Of a stretch of DNA of 64,000 nt, positions 33,763 through 43,256 are shown piece by piece. The notes beneath the pieces were generated by a model. That model had not been told where the DNA came from and made no database searches. It was given only the letters and a program-made list of their open reading frames with translations. The DNA is taken from assembly GCA_026393275.1 (NCBI GenBank), contig JAPLAM010000056.1:1-64000 (forward strand), read 5' to 3'. Within the stretch, counting starts at the first letter, position 1; each line of letters starts with the position of its first letter. Source of the DNA: Arthrobacter sp. (GTDB lineage Bacteria > Actinomycetota > Actinomycetes > Actinomycetales > Micrococcaceae). The position numbers and the translations under genes are program-made.

Positions 33763-34890
33763 ATGAAATTGAAGTCTTTCCAGGCAATTGGCGCCGTCTG
33801 CGCCTCCGCCCTGGCACTCGGCCTGATCAGCTCGGCGGTCGCGACCGCGGAACCCAGCACGCCTGATCGAGCCTTTGCGGCCGTCGGCTCCGACACCATT
33901 CAGGACGTCTGGAACGGGCTGACCAACAATGGTCCGGTCAAGTCCGTGGCCTCCTACGACGCCTTCGGCACGCCGGCGCAGATCGTCACCAAGACCGGCG
34001 TCACTGCGTTCACTCGGCCCAACGGTTCCGGGGCCGGCGTCAAAGCGCTCAGCGCCAGCCTTAACCCGGGAAACCACGTCTACAAGGACTCGGCCGGCAC
34101 CTCCTTCACGCTGAAGAAGAACGACGTCGACATTGCCCGGTCGTCGTCCTCGCCGTCCGTCGCGGGCACCGACCTGACGTTTTTGCCCTTCGCGCGCGAC
34201 GCCGTGACGGTGGCCTACAAGGACGCCGCCGGCTCGCCCGGCGCGCCACTGAACCTGAGCACCCAGCAGATCGCCAACATCTTCAGCTGCACCGCCGGCG
34301 ACGGCGTCACCATTGACGGGGCCACCGGAAAGCCCGTGCTGGGCACCATGACGTTCACTCCGAAGCTGCCCCAGGCCGCGTCCGGCACCCGCGGCTTCTT
34401 CCTCAAGGCCATCGGCGTTACCCCGAATACCTCCTGCATTCCGGATGCCGAGCAGACCTACGCGGAGAACAACGGCGCGGCACTCGTCAGCGATGGCGAC
34501 ATCGTCCCCTTCTCCGCCGCGCAATGGATCGCGCAGAAGAACGGCGCCATGACGGACAGCACCGCCACCGGCCAGTGGCTGGCGGACATCGACGGCCTGC
34601 ACGCGGTTGATCCCGCCACCTCCGCCCCGGCGCTCGCTCCGGGAACCCTGTATGGCGATGCGGCCGTTGCCCCCGCCGGCAGCAAGGGCACCTTTGCCCG
34701 GGACACGTACAACGTGGTGGCGAGCACCACCCAGACCAGCAAGCTGACCTACAACGTGATGCTGAACAACGCCGTCTCAACCAACCTGAAGACCACCGGC
34801 AGCACGCTCACCATCAACAAATTCGGCTTCAAGACGCTTTCCTATGTCGGCGACTGGACGATGGGCAAGAAATCCGGCTACACGAACTAG
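33763..34890 (+). CDS. Secreted PstS-like substrate-binding protein
   Basis: A 375-residue protein starting MKLKSFQAIGAVCASALALG with an N-terminal signal peptide (cleavage probably after VATA). The mature N-terminus FAAVGSDTIQDVWNGLTNN, then RPNGSGAGVKALSASL, is the pattern of PstS-like type II binding proteins seen in actinomycetes. STQQIANIFSCTAGDGVTI matches the helix-loop of phosphate-binding PstS. There is no lipobox and no C-terminal anchor, so it is likely free or bound to other surface proteins. It is the first gene after the site at 33563, and is followed by a second such site and a surface protein gene. Confidence 0.8.
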   Translation: MKLKSFQAIGAVCASALALGLISSAVATAEPSTPDRAFAAVGSDTIQDVWNGLTNNGPVKSVASYDAFGTPAQIVTKTGVTAFTRPNGSGAGVKALSASLNPGNHVYKDSAGTSFTLKKNDVDIARSSSSPSVAGTDLTFLPFARDAVTVAYKDAAGSPGAPLNLSTQQIANIFSCTAGDGVTIDGATGKPVLGTMTFTPKLPQAASGTRGFFLKAIGVTPNTSCIPDAEQTYAENNGAALVSDGDIVPFSAAQWIAQKNGAMTDSTATGQWLADIDGLHAVDPATSAPALAPGTLYGDAAVAPAGSKGTFARDTYNVVASTTQTSKLTYNVMLNNAVSTNLKTTGSTLTINKFGFKTLSYVGDWTMGKKSGYTN

Positions 34891-34912
34891 CTGCCCCCAG
34901 GGCTGGAAATGC

Positions 34913-34934
34913 ATTCACCGCAAATTCGCCCGGA
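34913..34934 (+). promoter_or_regulatory. PHO-box-like direct repeat, site 2
   Basis: ATTCACCGCAA followed directly by ATTCGCCCGGA, again 11-nt spacing with an ATTC-CC core. It lies 134-155 nt upstream of the surface protein gene at 35068 and 23 nt after the stop of the PstS-like gene. The second unit is degenerate. Confidence 0.4.
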
Positions 34935-35067
34935 GTACCTGTTTCCTTTGCCGTCCGACAGCCACATAACTCGGCGGCGGAGTCAGGATATTGAGAAATC
35001 ACTGCCGCCGGAATCAGAATCCCGGCCGCCCACCAACAACGCATGAATCATGAAAAGGAAAAGCGCC

Positions 35068-36245
35068 ATGGCTATCGCCACACTGAAGAAATCCCGCTGG
35101 GGCAGGACCACTGTCGCGGCCGTCGCGGGCAGCGCCCTGCTGCTGGGTGGGGGCATGACTGTTGCCCAGGCCGCACTGCCGGCAGGCTCAGCAGGAACCG
35201 TCACTGCCAACCCGACCACCGGCGACTGGAAGGCGACATCTCTTTCGGTCTTCAAGCTGCACAGCAATATGGTCTGCCCGACCGTCGGCGGCATGAACGC
35301 TGGCGCACTGATCTTCCTGTCCGAACTCGGTCAGGAGATCCAGCCGGCGCCGAGCACGGTTGAAGCGCAGACGGTCTACCCGTTTACGCAGGACCCTCAG
35401 TACCAGATGTCGTTGAATCCGGACGGCACCATCGCGGACGACAACACCCTGGAATCGGGCTTCGTGGACGCCAGCAAGGCACCCATTGCCGACATGTCAA
35501 CAGCGGTCCAGGCCAGCCACACCTACAGCATCGGCTACGTCTGCACTACCCTGACGGACGACTTGCGGACCGCCAAGATCAACCCGGTCAGCGGCAAGTC
35601 CGTCGCCTCCTGGGCCACGCTGACCACGGACGCCGCCAAGAACTGGACCATCAGCCAGCCCGTCGTCGAAACCCCGTCCCCGAGCGCCTCCCCGACGGCC
35701 ACCGAAACCGAGTCACCCTCGCCGAGCGCCTCCCCGACGGCCACCGAAACCGAGACACCCACGCCGAGCGCCTCCCCGACGGCCACGCAAAGACTGAGCC
35801 GAGCGCGGCCGCACAGCCGCTGACGGCAGGCGCGCAGCTGGTGTCCGGCCAGAAGCACCTGGTCGACGCTCCGGCTGGCACGTTTGCGGCCGGTGAAAAG
35901 GTTTCCGGAGAGATCCACTCGGACCCGGTTGTCCTGGCCGAAACCGCCGTCGCAAACGCCGACGGTTCGGTCAGCTTCACCTTCACGGTGCCGGCCGGCC
36001 TGCCTGCCGGCACCCACACCCTGATCCTGACCGGAGCGTCCGGCGCGACGTTCCAGGTGACGGGCCTGAGCGTGGCAGCCCAGTCCAACGCTCCCTTCGC
36101 CGCCGATACCAACTGGATGAGCACCGTTACCGCCACGCCTGCCGGTACCGCCGGGCTGGCCGCCATGGTCGTGGGCGGCCTGACGCTCATGGGCGTGGGC
36201 GGCGGGATCTACCTGTCCCGGCGCCGCAAGGCCAGCCAGGCCTGA
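35068..36245 (+). pseudogene. Secreted Pro/Ser/Thr-linker surface protein, one frameshift
   Basis: Start ATG at 35068 (MAIATLKKSRWGRTTVAAVA, ribosome site AAGGA) with a signal peptide ending AQAA. An N-terminal region of about 180 residues (LSVFKLHSNMVCPTVGGMNA) is followed by three near-identical linker repeats of the type TPSPSASPTATETE. At about 35785 the frame breaks: GCCACGCAAAG lacks one base that would give ACC GCA AAG; the +1/-1 shifted frame then continues through an Ig-like strand region (GTFAAGEKVSGEIHSD) to a C-terminal membrane helix and SRRRKASQA at 36245. Repaired length is about 393 residues. The C-terminal anchor lacks LPXTG. The indel sits in repetitive GC-rich sequence, so error is possible. 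Confidence 0.7.
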
Positions 36246-36253
36246 CGTACCGC

Positions 36254-36292
36254 GAATTGCCCGGATCCCCAGGGGGTCCGGGCAATTCCTTT
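36254..36292 (+). terminator. Terminator after the linker surface protein
   Basis: GAATTGCCCGGA (36254-36265) pairs with TCCGGGCAATTC (36277-36288), with further pairing inside, followed by CTTTTCC. It separates the first two secreted-protein genes from the 36.5-45.8 kb operon. Confidence 0.75.
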
Positions 36293-36485
36293 TCCAGCGG
36301 CGACACCCTTTGTTCATGTCAAAGAAACCCTTCCTTTGTCAGGTCACAACGGCTTCGGGAGGCTTTCACGAAACAATAATCCAGCGGCTTCCGCAGACCG
36401 CCGGCGACAAATGCCGCTGATCGGTCCGCAATAACTGGCCCATCAGAATAGGCGGCCGGCCTGGAATATTGGAAAGAAAGAATTT

Positions 36486-39260
36486 ATGCCGACTTCATGG
36501 AATATCCAATGGGCCCCGCGCGCCCGTCAGCTGCGCGCCGCGCTATGGGCTCCCGGCGTAGCGGCCACGGCCGCGGCCGCGGCGCTGCTGTTGGGGTCCC
36601 TGACTCCGGTTGCCGCCGCGCCTCCGGTTCCGGGATCCGACTGGGGATCCCAGGGGTCCATGGTCAGCGACAGCTCGGCAACTGTCACCTGGGACAACAC
36701 CAGCAACGCGCCGGACAGCCGGGTGCCGCGCGGAGGCACGCAGACCCTGCGGCATACCGCCGGGAAGACGTACGACGACGTCGATCAGCGGCTGCGTGAC
36801 GCCGCCAGCCGTGCCTTCGGGTCCGGCAACGGCCGCGGCGGACTGTCCCTGACCGTCTCCCAGACCAAAAACCTCCAGAACCAGTCAGTGACAGTCAGCT
36901 TCACCGGCGCAGACCCGCAGGCCGGCAGCAACGGCGCCAGCACCTCCTACCTGCAGGTGTTCCAGTGCTGGGGAAAGCCGGGAGCGGACAAAAAGCCGGA
37001 TCCTGCAGCCACCGAACCTGACCCGTCCACGTGCCAGTTCGGGGCCACTGGCCTGGACGGTGACATCTCCAACACAGCGCACCAGCGTTCCCTGCTGAAC
37101 GATCCGCTGGTTCGCGGCGGGGACTGGGAAGCGGCCGATCCGGCCTCTCCCGCGATGAACCTTCCGGCACCGTTCGCCCCCGTCAGCGGCGATGAAACCC
37201 GGATCACGGATGGCTTCAACCTCAGCGAATACCGCAACCCGTACTTCAGCCGGACCAGTACCAACGAGTTCTCCCGCTTCCTGTCCTCCGAACAGGGCGC
37301 CGGGTCCCGCACCTTCGAGGTGCAGAGCGGCGCAGAAGCCTCGGGACTGGGCTGCGGCTACCGCCCAGACGCCCCCAGCGTGGCCAAGTGCTGGCTGGTT
37401 GCCGTGCCCCGCACGGCCGCCATCGACGCCATCCTGCCGGCCGGGCCGCTGGCGCCCAGCCTGTGGGCGATGCGTGTGCAGGTCCCGCTCAATTTCCAGG
37501 ACGTCGCGGCCGTATGCCCCTCGGACCAGGCGGCCACCCTGAGCGTAGGCTCCGAGGCCCTGACAGTGGCCATGAAATCATGGATCCCGGCGGTCTGCGA
37601 GACCAAGAAGTTCACGCTGGGCTTCTCCCCCTTGGCGGATCTGCAGGCCCGCACCCAGTTGCAGCAACCGGGCAGCCTCGCCTTCACGACGCAGCCGGCA
37701 TCGGCTGGCATCGGCGCCCTCTACGTGCCCACGGCCCTGGCCGGCGTCGTCATCGCCATGACGATCGACAATGCCTGCACCGCAGCGTTTACGCCGTATA
37801 CCCTCGCCGATTGCGGTTATCAGGACAAGGCGGACTGGGAGGCAGACAAGGCGCGCAGCGCAGGACAGGTGCGCGACCTGAAACTCAACGCCCGGCTCCT
37901 GGCCAAGTTGCTGACGCAGAGCTACGTGCAGCACACCGCGCCAGCCTCCGCCCTGGATGCCCCCTTCACCAAGCCCGGCAACACGGCCTACGGGCAGCCG
38001 ATGACATATTCGATCCAGAATGACCCCGAGTTCAGGAAGCTGAACCCCAAGGGCCTCGGCTCGTCGGGCAACCTCAACCCTCCCGTGGTGGAAGGCCTGC
38101 GCTCGGATGCCGCCGCCGCCGTCTGGGATTGGCTGCTCAACGACAAGGATGCCAGGGCCTTCCTGAATGGCTGCCCCGATTCTTCCGGCATGAGCATCAA
38201 TCCCTTCTACTCCACCCGGACCTACACCGAATGCCAGGACCAGGCCGCCGAACTGGACAAGTTGGCCGCTCAAAAGATCTCCGGGACGACGATGCCGGAC
38301 GGCTTCACCTACGCCCGCCAGTCCTACCCTTCCGAGGGAGCGTCCTATCCCCAGGTCTACTGGGCCCAGCGGGCGGCCACTCGCAACAGCGATGGTTCCG
38401 TCGACCAGCCGGCCCTGACCGTGGGCGATCAGTACGCCCGGGTTCAGGACATGGCCGCCGCGGCCCAAAACACCGTCCGCGCCCAGCCGGCATCCACCAC
38501 GTCCTGGTGTGCCGACTGCAGCCCGCCCGCCTACAAAGCGGTGCCGCGCCAGGGCTACGGCAGCCGCAACATCTTGTCCATCACTGACGCCGCCTCGGCA
38601 GCGAAGTTCCAGTTGCCCACCGCCCAGCTGTGCAACGGCGACGGCTCCCTCTGTGTTGGGGCCAACAGCAAGAGCCTGCAGGCCGCCGCGGCGCAGTTCG
38701 AAGCCACCGGAATCCCGGGAGTGTTGCGAGCCGCTACCGTTCCGGATTACGCCACTGCCTATCCCCTCGCCCTGCCCGTCTACGGCGCGGTGAACCTGGC
38801 TTCGATCAGCCAGTCCCAGGCCGCCACCTACGCCCAGCTGTTCTCCTACGTCAGTACCGAGGGCCAGAAAACCGGGTTCAGCAGCGGGATGCTGCCCCCC
38901 GGCTACGCGCCCCTGACGGAGCCCCTGCTGCAGCTGGCCGCGGCGGGCATCCAGACGCTGCAGGGAGTACCCGGGCCACGGCAGCCCGAGGCCGCCACCA
39001 CGGCGCTGCTGCCGATGGAATCGGTCTCAAGCGGGAATCCGCCCGCCGTCGCTCCGCTGGCGCAGGCAGTCCCGGCGGCTGCAGCAGTCGTCCCGGCAGC
39101 GCCTCCCGCGGCCGCCCCTGTCGCCGCAGCAGCCCCGATGCCCGGCCGGACAGCGGCGACCCGCAGCGCCTGGCCGCAGTACACGCTGGTGATCGGACTG
39201 GCCGCGGCACTGGCCAGCGCCGCCGCGGCGCCGTTGCTGGCACGAGGGCGGCGCAAATGA
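36486..39260 (+). CDS. Large secreted protein with C-terminal membrane anchor, first gene of the Pst-like operon
   Basis: 924 residues. The N-terminus has a signal peptide (LRAALWAPGVAATAAAAALL to AAAPPV) and the C-terminus a hydrophobic helix (YTLVIGLAAALASAAAAPLL) before a basic tail, so the bulk is outside the cell, tethered. About residues 95-320 and 480-720 are rich in conserved-looking aromatic segments, e.g. NLSEYRNPYFSRTSTNEFSR and WDWLLNDKDARAFLNGCPDS. An Ala/Pro spacer precedes the anchor. I know no characterised homologue; distant relationship to type II binding proteins (LAKLLTQSYV, AFTPYTLADCGYQ) is possible but unproven. It overlaps pstC by 4 nt (ATGA), so it is in the same operon. 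No LPXTG. Confidence 0.75.
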   Translation: MPTSWNIQWAPRARQLRAALWAPGVAATAAAAALLLGSLTPVAAAPPVPGSDWGSQGSMVSDSSATVTWDNTSNAPDSRVPRGGTQTLRHTAGKTYDDVDQRLRDAASRAFGSGNGRGGLSLTVSQTKNLQNQSVTVSFTGADPQAGSNGASTSYLQVFQCWGKPGADKKPDPAATEPDPSTCQFGATGLDGDISNTAHQRSLLNDPLVRGGDWEAADPASPAMNLPAPFAPVSGDETRITDGFNLSEYRNPYFSRTSTNEFSRFLSSEQGAGSRTFEVQSGAEASGLGCGYRPDAPSVAKCWLVAVPRTAAIDAILPAGPLAPSLWAMRVQVPLNFQDVAAVCPSDQAATLSVGSEALTVAMKSWIPAVCETKKFTLGFSPLADLQARTQLQQPGSLAFTTQPASAGIGALYVPTALAGVVIAMTIDNACTAAFTPYTLADCGYQDKADWEADKARSAGQVRDLKLNARLLAKLLTQSYVQHTAPASALDAPFTKPGNTAYGQPMTYSIQNDPEFRKLNPKGLGSSGNLNPPVVEGLRSDAAAAVWDWLLNDKDARAFLNGCPDSSGMSINPFYSTRTYTECQDQAAELDKLAAQKISGTTMPDGFTYARQSYPSEGASYPQVYWAQRAATRNSDGSVDQPALTVGDQYARVQDMAAAAQNTVRAQPASTTSWCADCSPPAYKAVPRQGYGSRNILSITDAASAAKFQLPTAQLCNGDGSLCVGANSKSLQAAAAQFEATGIPGVLRAATVPDYATAYPLALPVYGAVNLASISQSQAATYAQLFSYVSTEGQKTGFSSGMLPPGYAPLTEPLLQLAAAGIQTLQGVPGPRQPEAATTALLPMESVSSGNPPAVAPLAQAVPAAAAVVPAAPPAAAPVAAAAPMPGRTAATRSAWPQYTLVIGLAAALASAAAAPLLARGRRK

Positions 39261-40276
39261 GCACAGTACTGCCCGGAACCCGCGCCGCCGAGGCGCAGGA
39301 CGTCCCCCGCCCCCTGCAGCAATTGTTGGAACAACAGGACTATCTCTTCCGTGCCGTCACGCGGGTCGGCGGCGGCATCGTCCTGGCGGTCATGGCATTA
39401 GTGGGCCTGTTCCTGGCCGGCAACGGCATCGGCGCCATCGGTGAAGTGGGGCTGGGCACCTTCCTCACCACCCAGAACTGGGCACCGGAAACCAACGACT
39501 TCGGCATCGCCGCCGTCTTGTGGGGCACGGTGCAGATCGCCGCGGTGGCCTTGGCCGTCGCGATGCCGCTGGCCCTCGGGACGGCGCTGTTCATCACCGA
39601 AGTCGCCACCGGATGGCTGCAGAAGTCACTGACCAGCCTGATTGACCTTCTGGCCGCCGTGCCGTCGGTGGTCTTCGGGCTGTGGGGGGCCTACATGTTG
39701 CAGCCCAATGTGGTGGACTTCAGCAAATGGCTCTCCACCTGGTTCGGCTGGATACCCTTCCTGCAGGTCGACGGCGTGGACCCCGGCAGCCCCCTGCGGG
39801 ACACGGTGCCGTACACGGCGTCCGCCTTCATCGCCGGGTTGGTGGTAGCCATGATGATTGTTCCGATCCAGACCTCGATCATGACCGAGTCATTTCGGCG
39901 CGCACCCACTGGTGAGCGCGAAGGCGCCTACGCCCTGGGAGCCACACGCCTGGGCATGATCGGGACGGTGGTGTTGCCCTTCGGCCGCGGCGGGATCATC
40001 GGCGGCACCATGCTCGGGCTCGGCCGGGCGCTGGGCGAGACCATCGCGATCTACCTCATCATCAGCCCCGTTTACGCGATCAACTTCCACGTGCTGGAAA
40101 AGGGCGCCAATTCGATCGCCGCCATGATTGCGCTGAAGTACTCGGAGTCCAACGAATCCGCCATGGGCGCGCTCATGGCCGCCGGGTTGACGCTCTTCGT
40201 GATCACCATGCTGGTCAACATCACGGCCTCAGCCATCATGGCGAGGTCCCGGTCCGGTGCAGAAAGCGAGGGCTGA
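39257..40276 (+). CDS. pstC: Phosphate-type ABC permease, PstC-like
   Basis: A 339-residue permease with about six membrane segments. AVPSVVFGLWGAYMLQPNVV and MMIVPIQTSIMTESFRRAPT are PstC-like, and the EAA-type loop is GEREGAYALGATRLGMIGTV. LGLGRALGETIAIYLIIS matches the phosphate permease motif ALGETMA. The ATG overlaps the upstream stop. With pstA it should form the membrane channel of a Pst-like importer; phosphate is the natural substrate guess, but related ions are not excluded. Confidence 0.88.
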   Translation: MSTVLPGTRAAEAQDVPRPLQQLLEQQDYLFRAVTRVGGGIVLAVMALVGLFLAGNGIGAIGEVGLGTFLTTQNWAPETNDFGIAAVLWGTVQIAAVALAVAMPLALGTALFITEVATGWLQKSLTSLIDLLAAVPSVVFGLWGAYMLQPNVVDFSKWLSTWFGWIPFLQVDGVDPGSPLRDTVPYTASAFIAGLVVAMMIVPIQTSIMTESFRRAPTGEREGAYALGATRLGMIGTVVLPFGRGGIIGGTMLGLGRALGETIAIYLIISPVYAINFHVLEKGANSIAAMIALKYSESNESAMGALMAAGLTLFVITMLVNITASAIMARSRSGAESEG

Positions 40277-40278
40277 CC

Positions 40279-41562
40279 ATGACTGCAACAACCGACGACG
40301 CGCCCGTCACACTCCAGACGACCAGGCTAACGCCGGCAGCCGAGCCCCTGGGGCCGGCCACCGAGCTTCCGCTGCTGGCCAAACAGTCCGGCGCCCCGGA
40401 AGAAGTCCGGGTCCGGTTGGGAGCGGGCCGGCACCACGTCTTTTCGCTGGCTGGCGCCGCCGCGGGCGGATTGGGGATGGGCCTCCTGCTGACCGTGGCA
40501 CTCGGCCTGATCCCCCTAGGCTGGCTGTTCATCGTTTCCTATCTATGGTTCCTGCTGCTGTACACCGCGCTAGTGCACCTGCGGCAACGGGCTCCGGCGG
40601 TACGCAACAGCCTGATGACGGTGCTGCTGAGCTCGGCCGGCGCCGCCGTCGCCGGCACGCTCGGCCTGGTGGTCATGTTCACTTTCGCCCGAGGCCAGGA
40701 CGCGTTGTTCCACCTCACCTTCTTCACCACGGACATGACGGGAGTCGGCCCCCTGTCCGGCCTGGACCAGGGCGGCGTCCTGCATGCCCTGGTGGGGACC
40801 CTGGAACAAATCGCCATCGCCCTCACCATCACCATTCCGCTGGGACTAACGACGGCGGTCTTCCTCAACGAGGTGGGCGGACGGCAGGCGCGCGTCGTGC
40901 GCACGGTCGTGGAGGCCATGACGGCGCTGCCCTCCGTCGTCGCCGGCTTGTTCATCTACGCCGCCGTGGTGATGTCCATCACCCACCAGACCAACGGATT
41001 TGCAGCTTCGCTGGCTATCACCGTCCTGATGCTGCCCATCATGATCCGCTCGGCCGACGTCGTGCTCCGCCTGGTGCCCGGCAACCTGCGGGAGGCCGGC
41101 CTGGCTCTGGGCGCTGGCCAGTGGCGCGTGGTGTGGCACATCGTGTTGCCCACGGTCCGCTCCGGCCTGACCACCGGGGTCATCCTGGCCACGGCCCACG
41201 GCATCGGCGAGACCGCTCCCGTCATGCTGACCTCGGGCTTCACCGGAGTCATGAACGTCAATCCGTTCGCCGGGCCGCAGACACCGCTGCCTTTGGCGGC
41301 CCTCGATTACGTGCGGTCCCCGGTGCCGGAGATGGTTGCCCGCGGGTTCGCCACGGCCGCGTTCCTGCTGTCCGTGGTGCTGGTGCTGTTCATCCTGGCC
41401 CGAAGCATCGGCGGCCAGGACGCCGGCAAACAGACACAGAGCCAGTCCCGACGCATGGCCGCCAGGTCCCGCCGTGATCTACCGCGCATCCAACGCAACC
41501 ACGCCCGGCTTCTGGCGCGCCGGGCGGCGAATCCTTCCGACAACCTGCAGGAGAACCAATGA
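40279..41562 (+). CDS. pstA: Phosphate-type ABC permease, PstA-like, with long N- and C-terminal tails
   Basis: 427 residues, longer than typical PstA (about 290-300). Residues 1-60 are hydrophilic, then two helices precede the core: GTLEQIAIALTITIPLGLTT, ALPSVVAGLFIYAAVV, the EAA loop AGLALGAGQWRVVWHIVLPT and ATAHGIGETAPVMLTSGFTG, the phosphate-permease GETAP motif. The C-terminal 50 residues are basic (SRRMAARSRRDLPRIQRNHA) and probably cytoplasmic. It begins 2 nt after the pstC stop and overlaps pstS by 4 nt. The added tails might tie the channel to the operon's other membrane proteins; this is inference. Confidence 0.88.
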   Translation: MTATTDDAPVTLQTTRLTPAAEPLGPATELPLLAKQSGAPEEVRVRLGAGRHHVFSLAGAAAGGLGMGLLLTVALGLIPLGWLFIVSYLWFLLLYTALVHLRQRAPAVRNSLMTVLLSSAGAAVAGTLGLVVMFTFARGQDALFHLTFFTTDMTGVGPLSGLDQGGVLHALVGTLEQIAIALTITIPLGLTTAVFLNEVGGRQARVVRTVVEAMTALPSVVAGLFIYAAVVMSITHQTNGFAASLAITVLMLPIMIRSADVVLRLVPGNLREAGLALGAGQWRVVWHIVLPTVRSGLTTGVILATAHGIGETAPVMLTSGFTGVMNVNPFAGPQTPLPLAALDYVRSPVPEMVARGFATAAFLLSVVLVLFILARSIGGQDAGKQTQSQSRRMAARSRRDLPRIQRNHARLLARRAANPSDNLQENQ

Positions 41563-43256
41563 TCCGCCCCCTGTCCAAGCGCCGGACCGTACCGGCGGTC
41601 CTGGGAATCCTGCTCTCGGTGGGCATGGTGTTTGCTGGCCTTGCGCCCGCCCAGGCGGCCAACTACCTGCGCATCGGTGGTTCCGGCTCCTCGTGGGCGG
41701 GCAACGCCCTGCAGGACTGGATCGCGCGGGTCGGCGCCCAGGGCGTGACCGTGGACTACGAGAACAAGGGCTCGTCCACCGGCCGCAAGGAATTCGCGGA
41801 CCAGATGAAGCAGTTCGCCGTTTCGGAAATCCCTTACACCGGGGACACCGCCGATCCGCGCGACAACAGCATGCCGGGGTTCTCCTACGGCATGCTGCCC
41901 GTGGTGGCGGGCGGCACGGCCTTCATGTACAACCTGAAGACCGGCAGTTCCCGGATGACCAGCCTCAAACTTTCCCAGCCGGCCATCGCCAAGATCTTCA
42001 CAGGCCAGGCCACCCGCTGGAACGATCCCATCATCACCGCCGACAACCCGGGGGTGGCGTTGCCCGACGCCACCATCAACGTCGTCGTCCGCTCGGACGG
42101 GTCCGGCGCAACGGCCCAGTTCACGCTCTGGCTGCTGCGCCAGTTCCCGGCGGACTACGCAAAGCTCTGCGCCGTCACCGGCTGCGATCCACAACACGCC
42201 ACGTCCTTCTTCCCCACCAACCCGGGCCTGAAGAACTTCGTAGCTCAGAACGGATCCCAGGGCGTCACCACTTACACGGCGAACAACCAGTACACGATCA
42301 ACTACGACGAGTACTCCTACGCCCAGGGCATCGGCTTCCCGGCGGCGCAGGTCAAGAACGCAGCAGGCTTCTACACGCTGCCCACCGAGCATGCCGTGGC
42401 CGTGGCCCTGACGAAGGCGAACATCAACCAGGACAAGGGCTCGCCGAATTACCTGTCGCAGGATCTCTCCGCGGTGTACGGCTACAAGGACCCCCGCAGC
42501 TATCCGATGTCTGCGTATTCGTACATGATCATTCCCACGCAGACCACCAACGCCATGAACGCGGCTCAGGGAGCGACCCTAGGGTTCTTCGCAAACTACG
42601 CCCTGTGCGAGGGGCAGCGTCCGATGGGCCAGCTCGGCTATTCCCCGCTGCCCATGAACCTGGTTCTGGCCGGGATGGAACAGATCCGCAAGATACCGGG
42701 CGTGGACCAGGAGACCGTGCGCAAGATGGACCAGACCCGGGACAGCGTCTCCGGCGGCTCAGCGCCCGCCTGCAACAACCCCACGTTCAAGCCCGGCGAC
42801 TCGCCGTCGGCCAACCAACTGGTGCGGACGGCGCCGTTCGACAAAGCTTGCGACGCTGCCTGCCAGGTGCCGTGGCGGGGGGCCGAGGCGGCCCTCAACC
42901 AGGGACCGGCAGGGGCCACGACGTCCGCCGGGCCCGAGGCGGCCACCACTACGGCCGAGGCCGCGGACCAGACCCCCGGAGCCGCCGCCCAGGCAGATGC
43001 CGCCGCCGGACCGGCGTCGTGTGACGCGGACAGCGGCGCCTGCACCGCGGCCGGAGCGGGAGCCGCCAATGCCGCGGGTGCCGCCCAGCAGTTGACGCCG
43101 GTCACCACCACACTGGTGTCCAGCCGCGGCTGGGGACAACCGCAGAACCTCCTGTTGATCATCGGAGGCCTGGTTGGCCTCCTGGTGCTCGTTCCGCCGC
43201 TTGCCGCCGGTGCCCTGTCACGGCGTGCACGCAGCAAGGGCGGCACGAAGGCATGA
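41559..43256 (+). CDS. pstS: PstS-like phosphate-binding protein with C-terminal membrane anchor
   Basis: 565 residues; a signal peptide (VLGILLSVGMVFAGLAPAQA) is followed by a PstS domain: LRIGGSGSSWAGNALQDWIA, YENKGSSTGRKEFADQMKQF, IAKIFTGQATRWNDPIIT and VVRSDGSGATAQFTLWLL carry the phosphate-contact Ser/Arg/Asp/Gly positions. After about residue 430 comes an Ala/Thr/Gly-rich spacer and a membrane helix (NLLLIIGGLVGLLVLVPPLA) with basic tail, instead of the lipobox of standard PstS. So it is a tethered receptor on a stalk. It overlaps the pstA stop and the sortase-fold gene start by 4 nt each. Confidence 0.88.
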   Translation: MIRPLSKRRTVPAVLGILLSVGMVFAGLAPAQAANYLRIGGSGSSWAGNALQDWIARVGAQGVTVDYENKGSSTGRKEFADQMKQFAVSEIPYTGDTADPRDNSMPGFSYGMLPVVAGGTAFMYNLKTGSSRMTSLKLSQPAIAKIFTGQATRWNDPIITADNPGVALPDATINVVVRSDGSGATAQFTLWLLRQFPADYAKLCAVTGCDPQHATSFFPTNPGLKNFVAQNGSQGVTTYTANNQYTINYDEYSYAQGIGFPAAQVKNAAGFYTLPTEHAVAVALTKANINQDKGSPNYLSQDLSAVYGYKDPRSYPMSAYSYMIIPTQTTNAMNAAQGATLGFFANYALCEGQRPMGQLGYSPLPMNLVLAGMEQIRKIPGVDQETVRKMDQTRDSVSGGSAPACNNPTFKPGDSPSANQLVRTAPFDKACDAACQVPWRGAEAALNQGPAGATTSAGPEAATTTAEAADQTPGAAAQADAAAGPASCDADSGACTAAGAGAANAAGAAQQLTPVTTTLVSSRGWGQPQNLLLIIGGLVGLLVLVPPLAAGALSRRARSKGGTKA

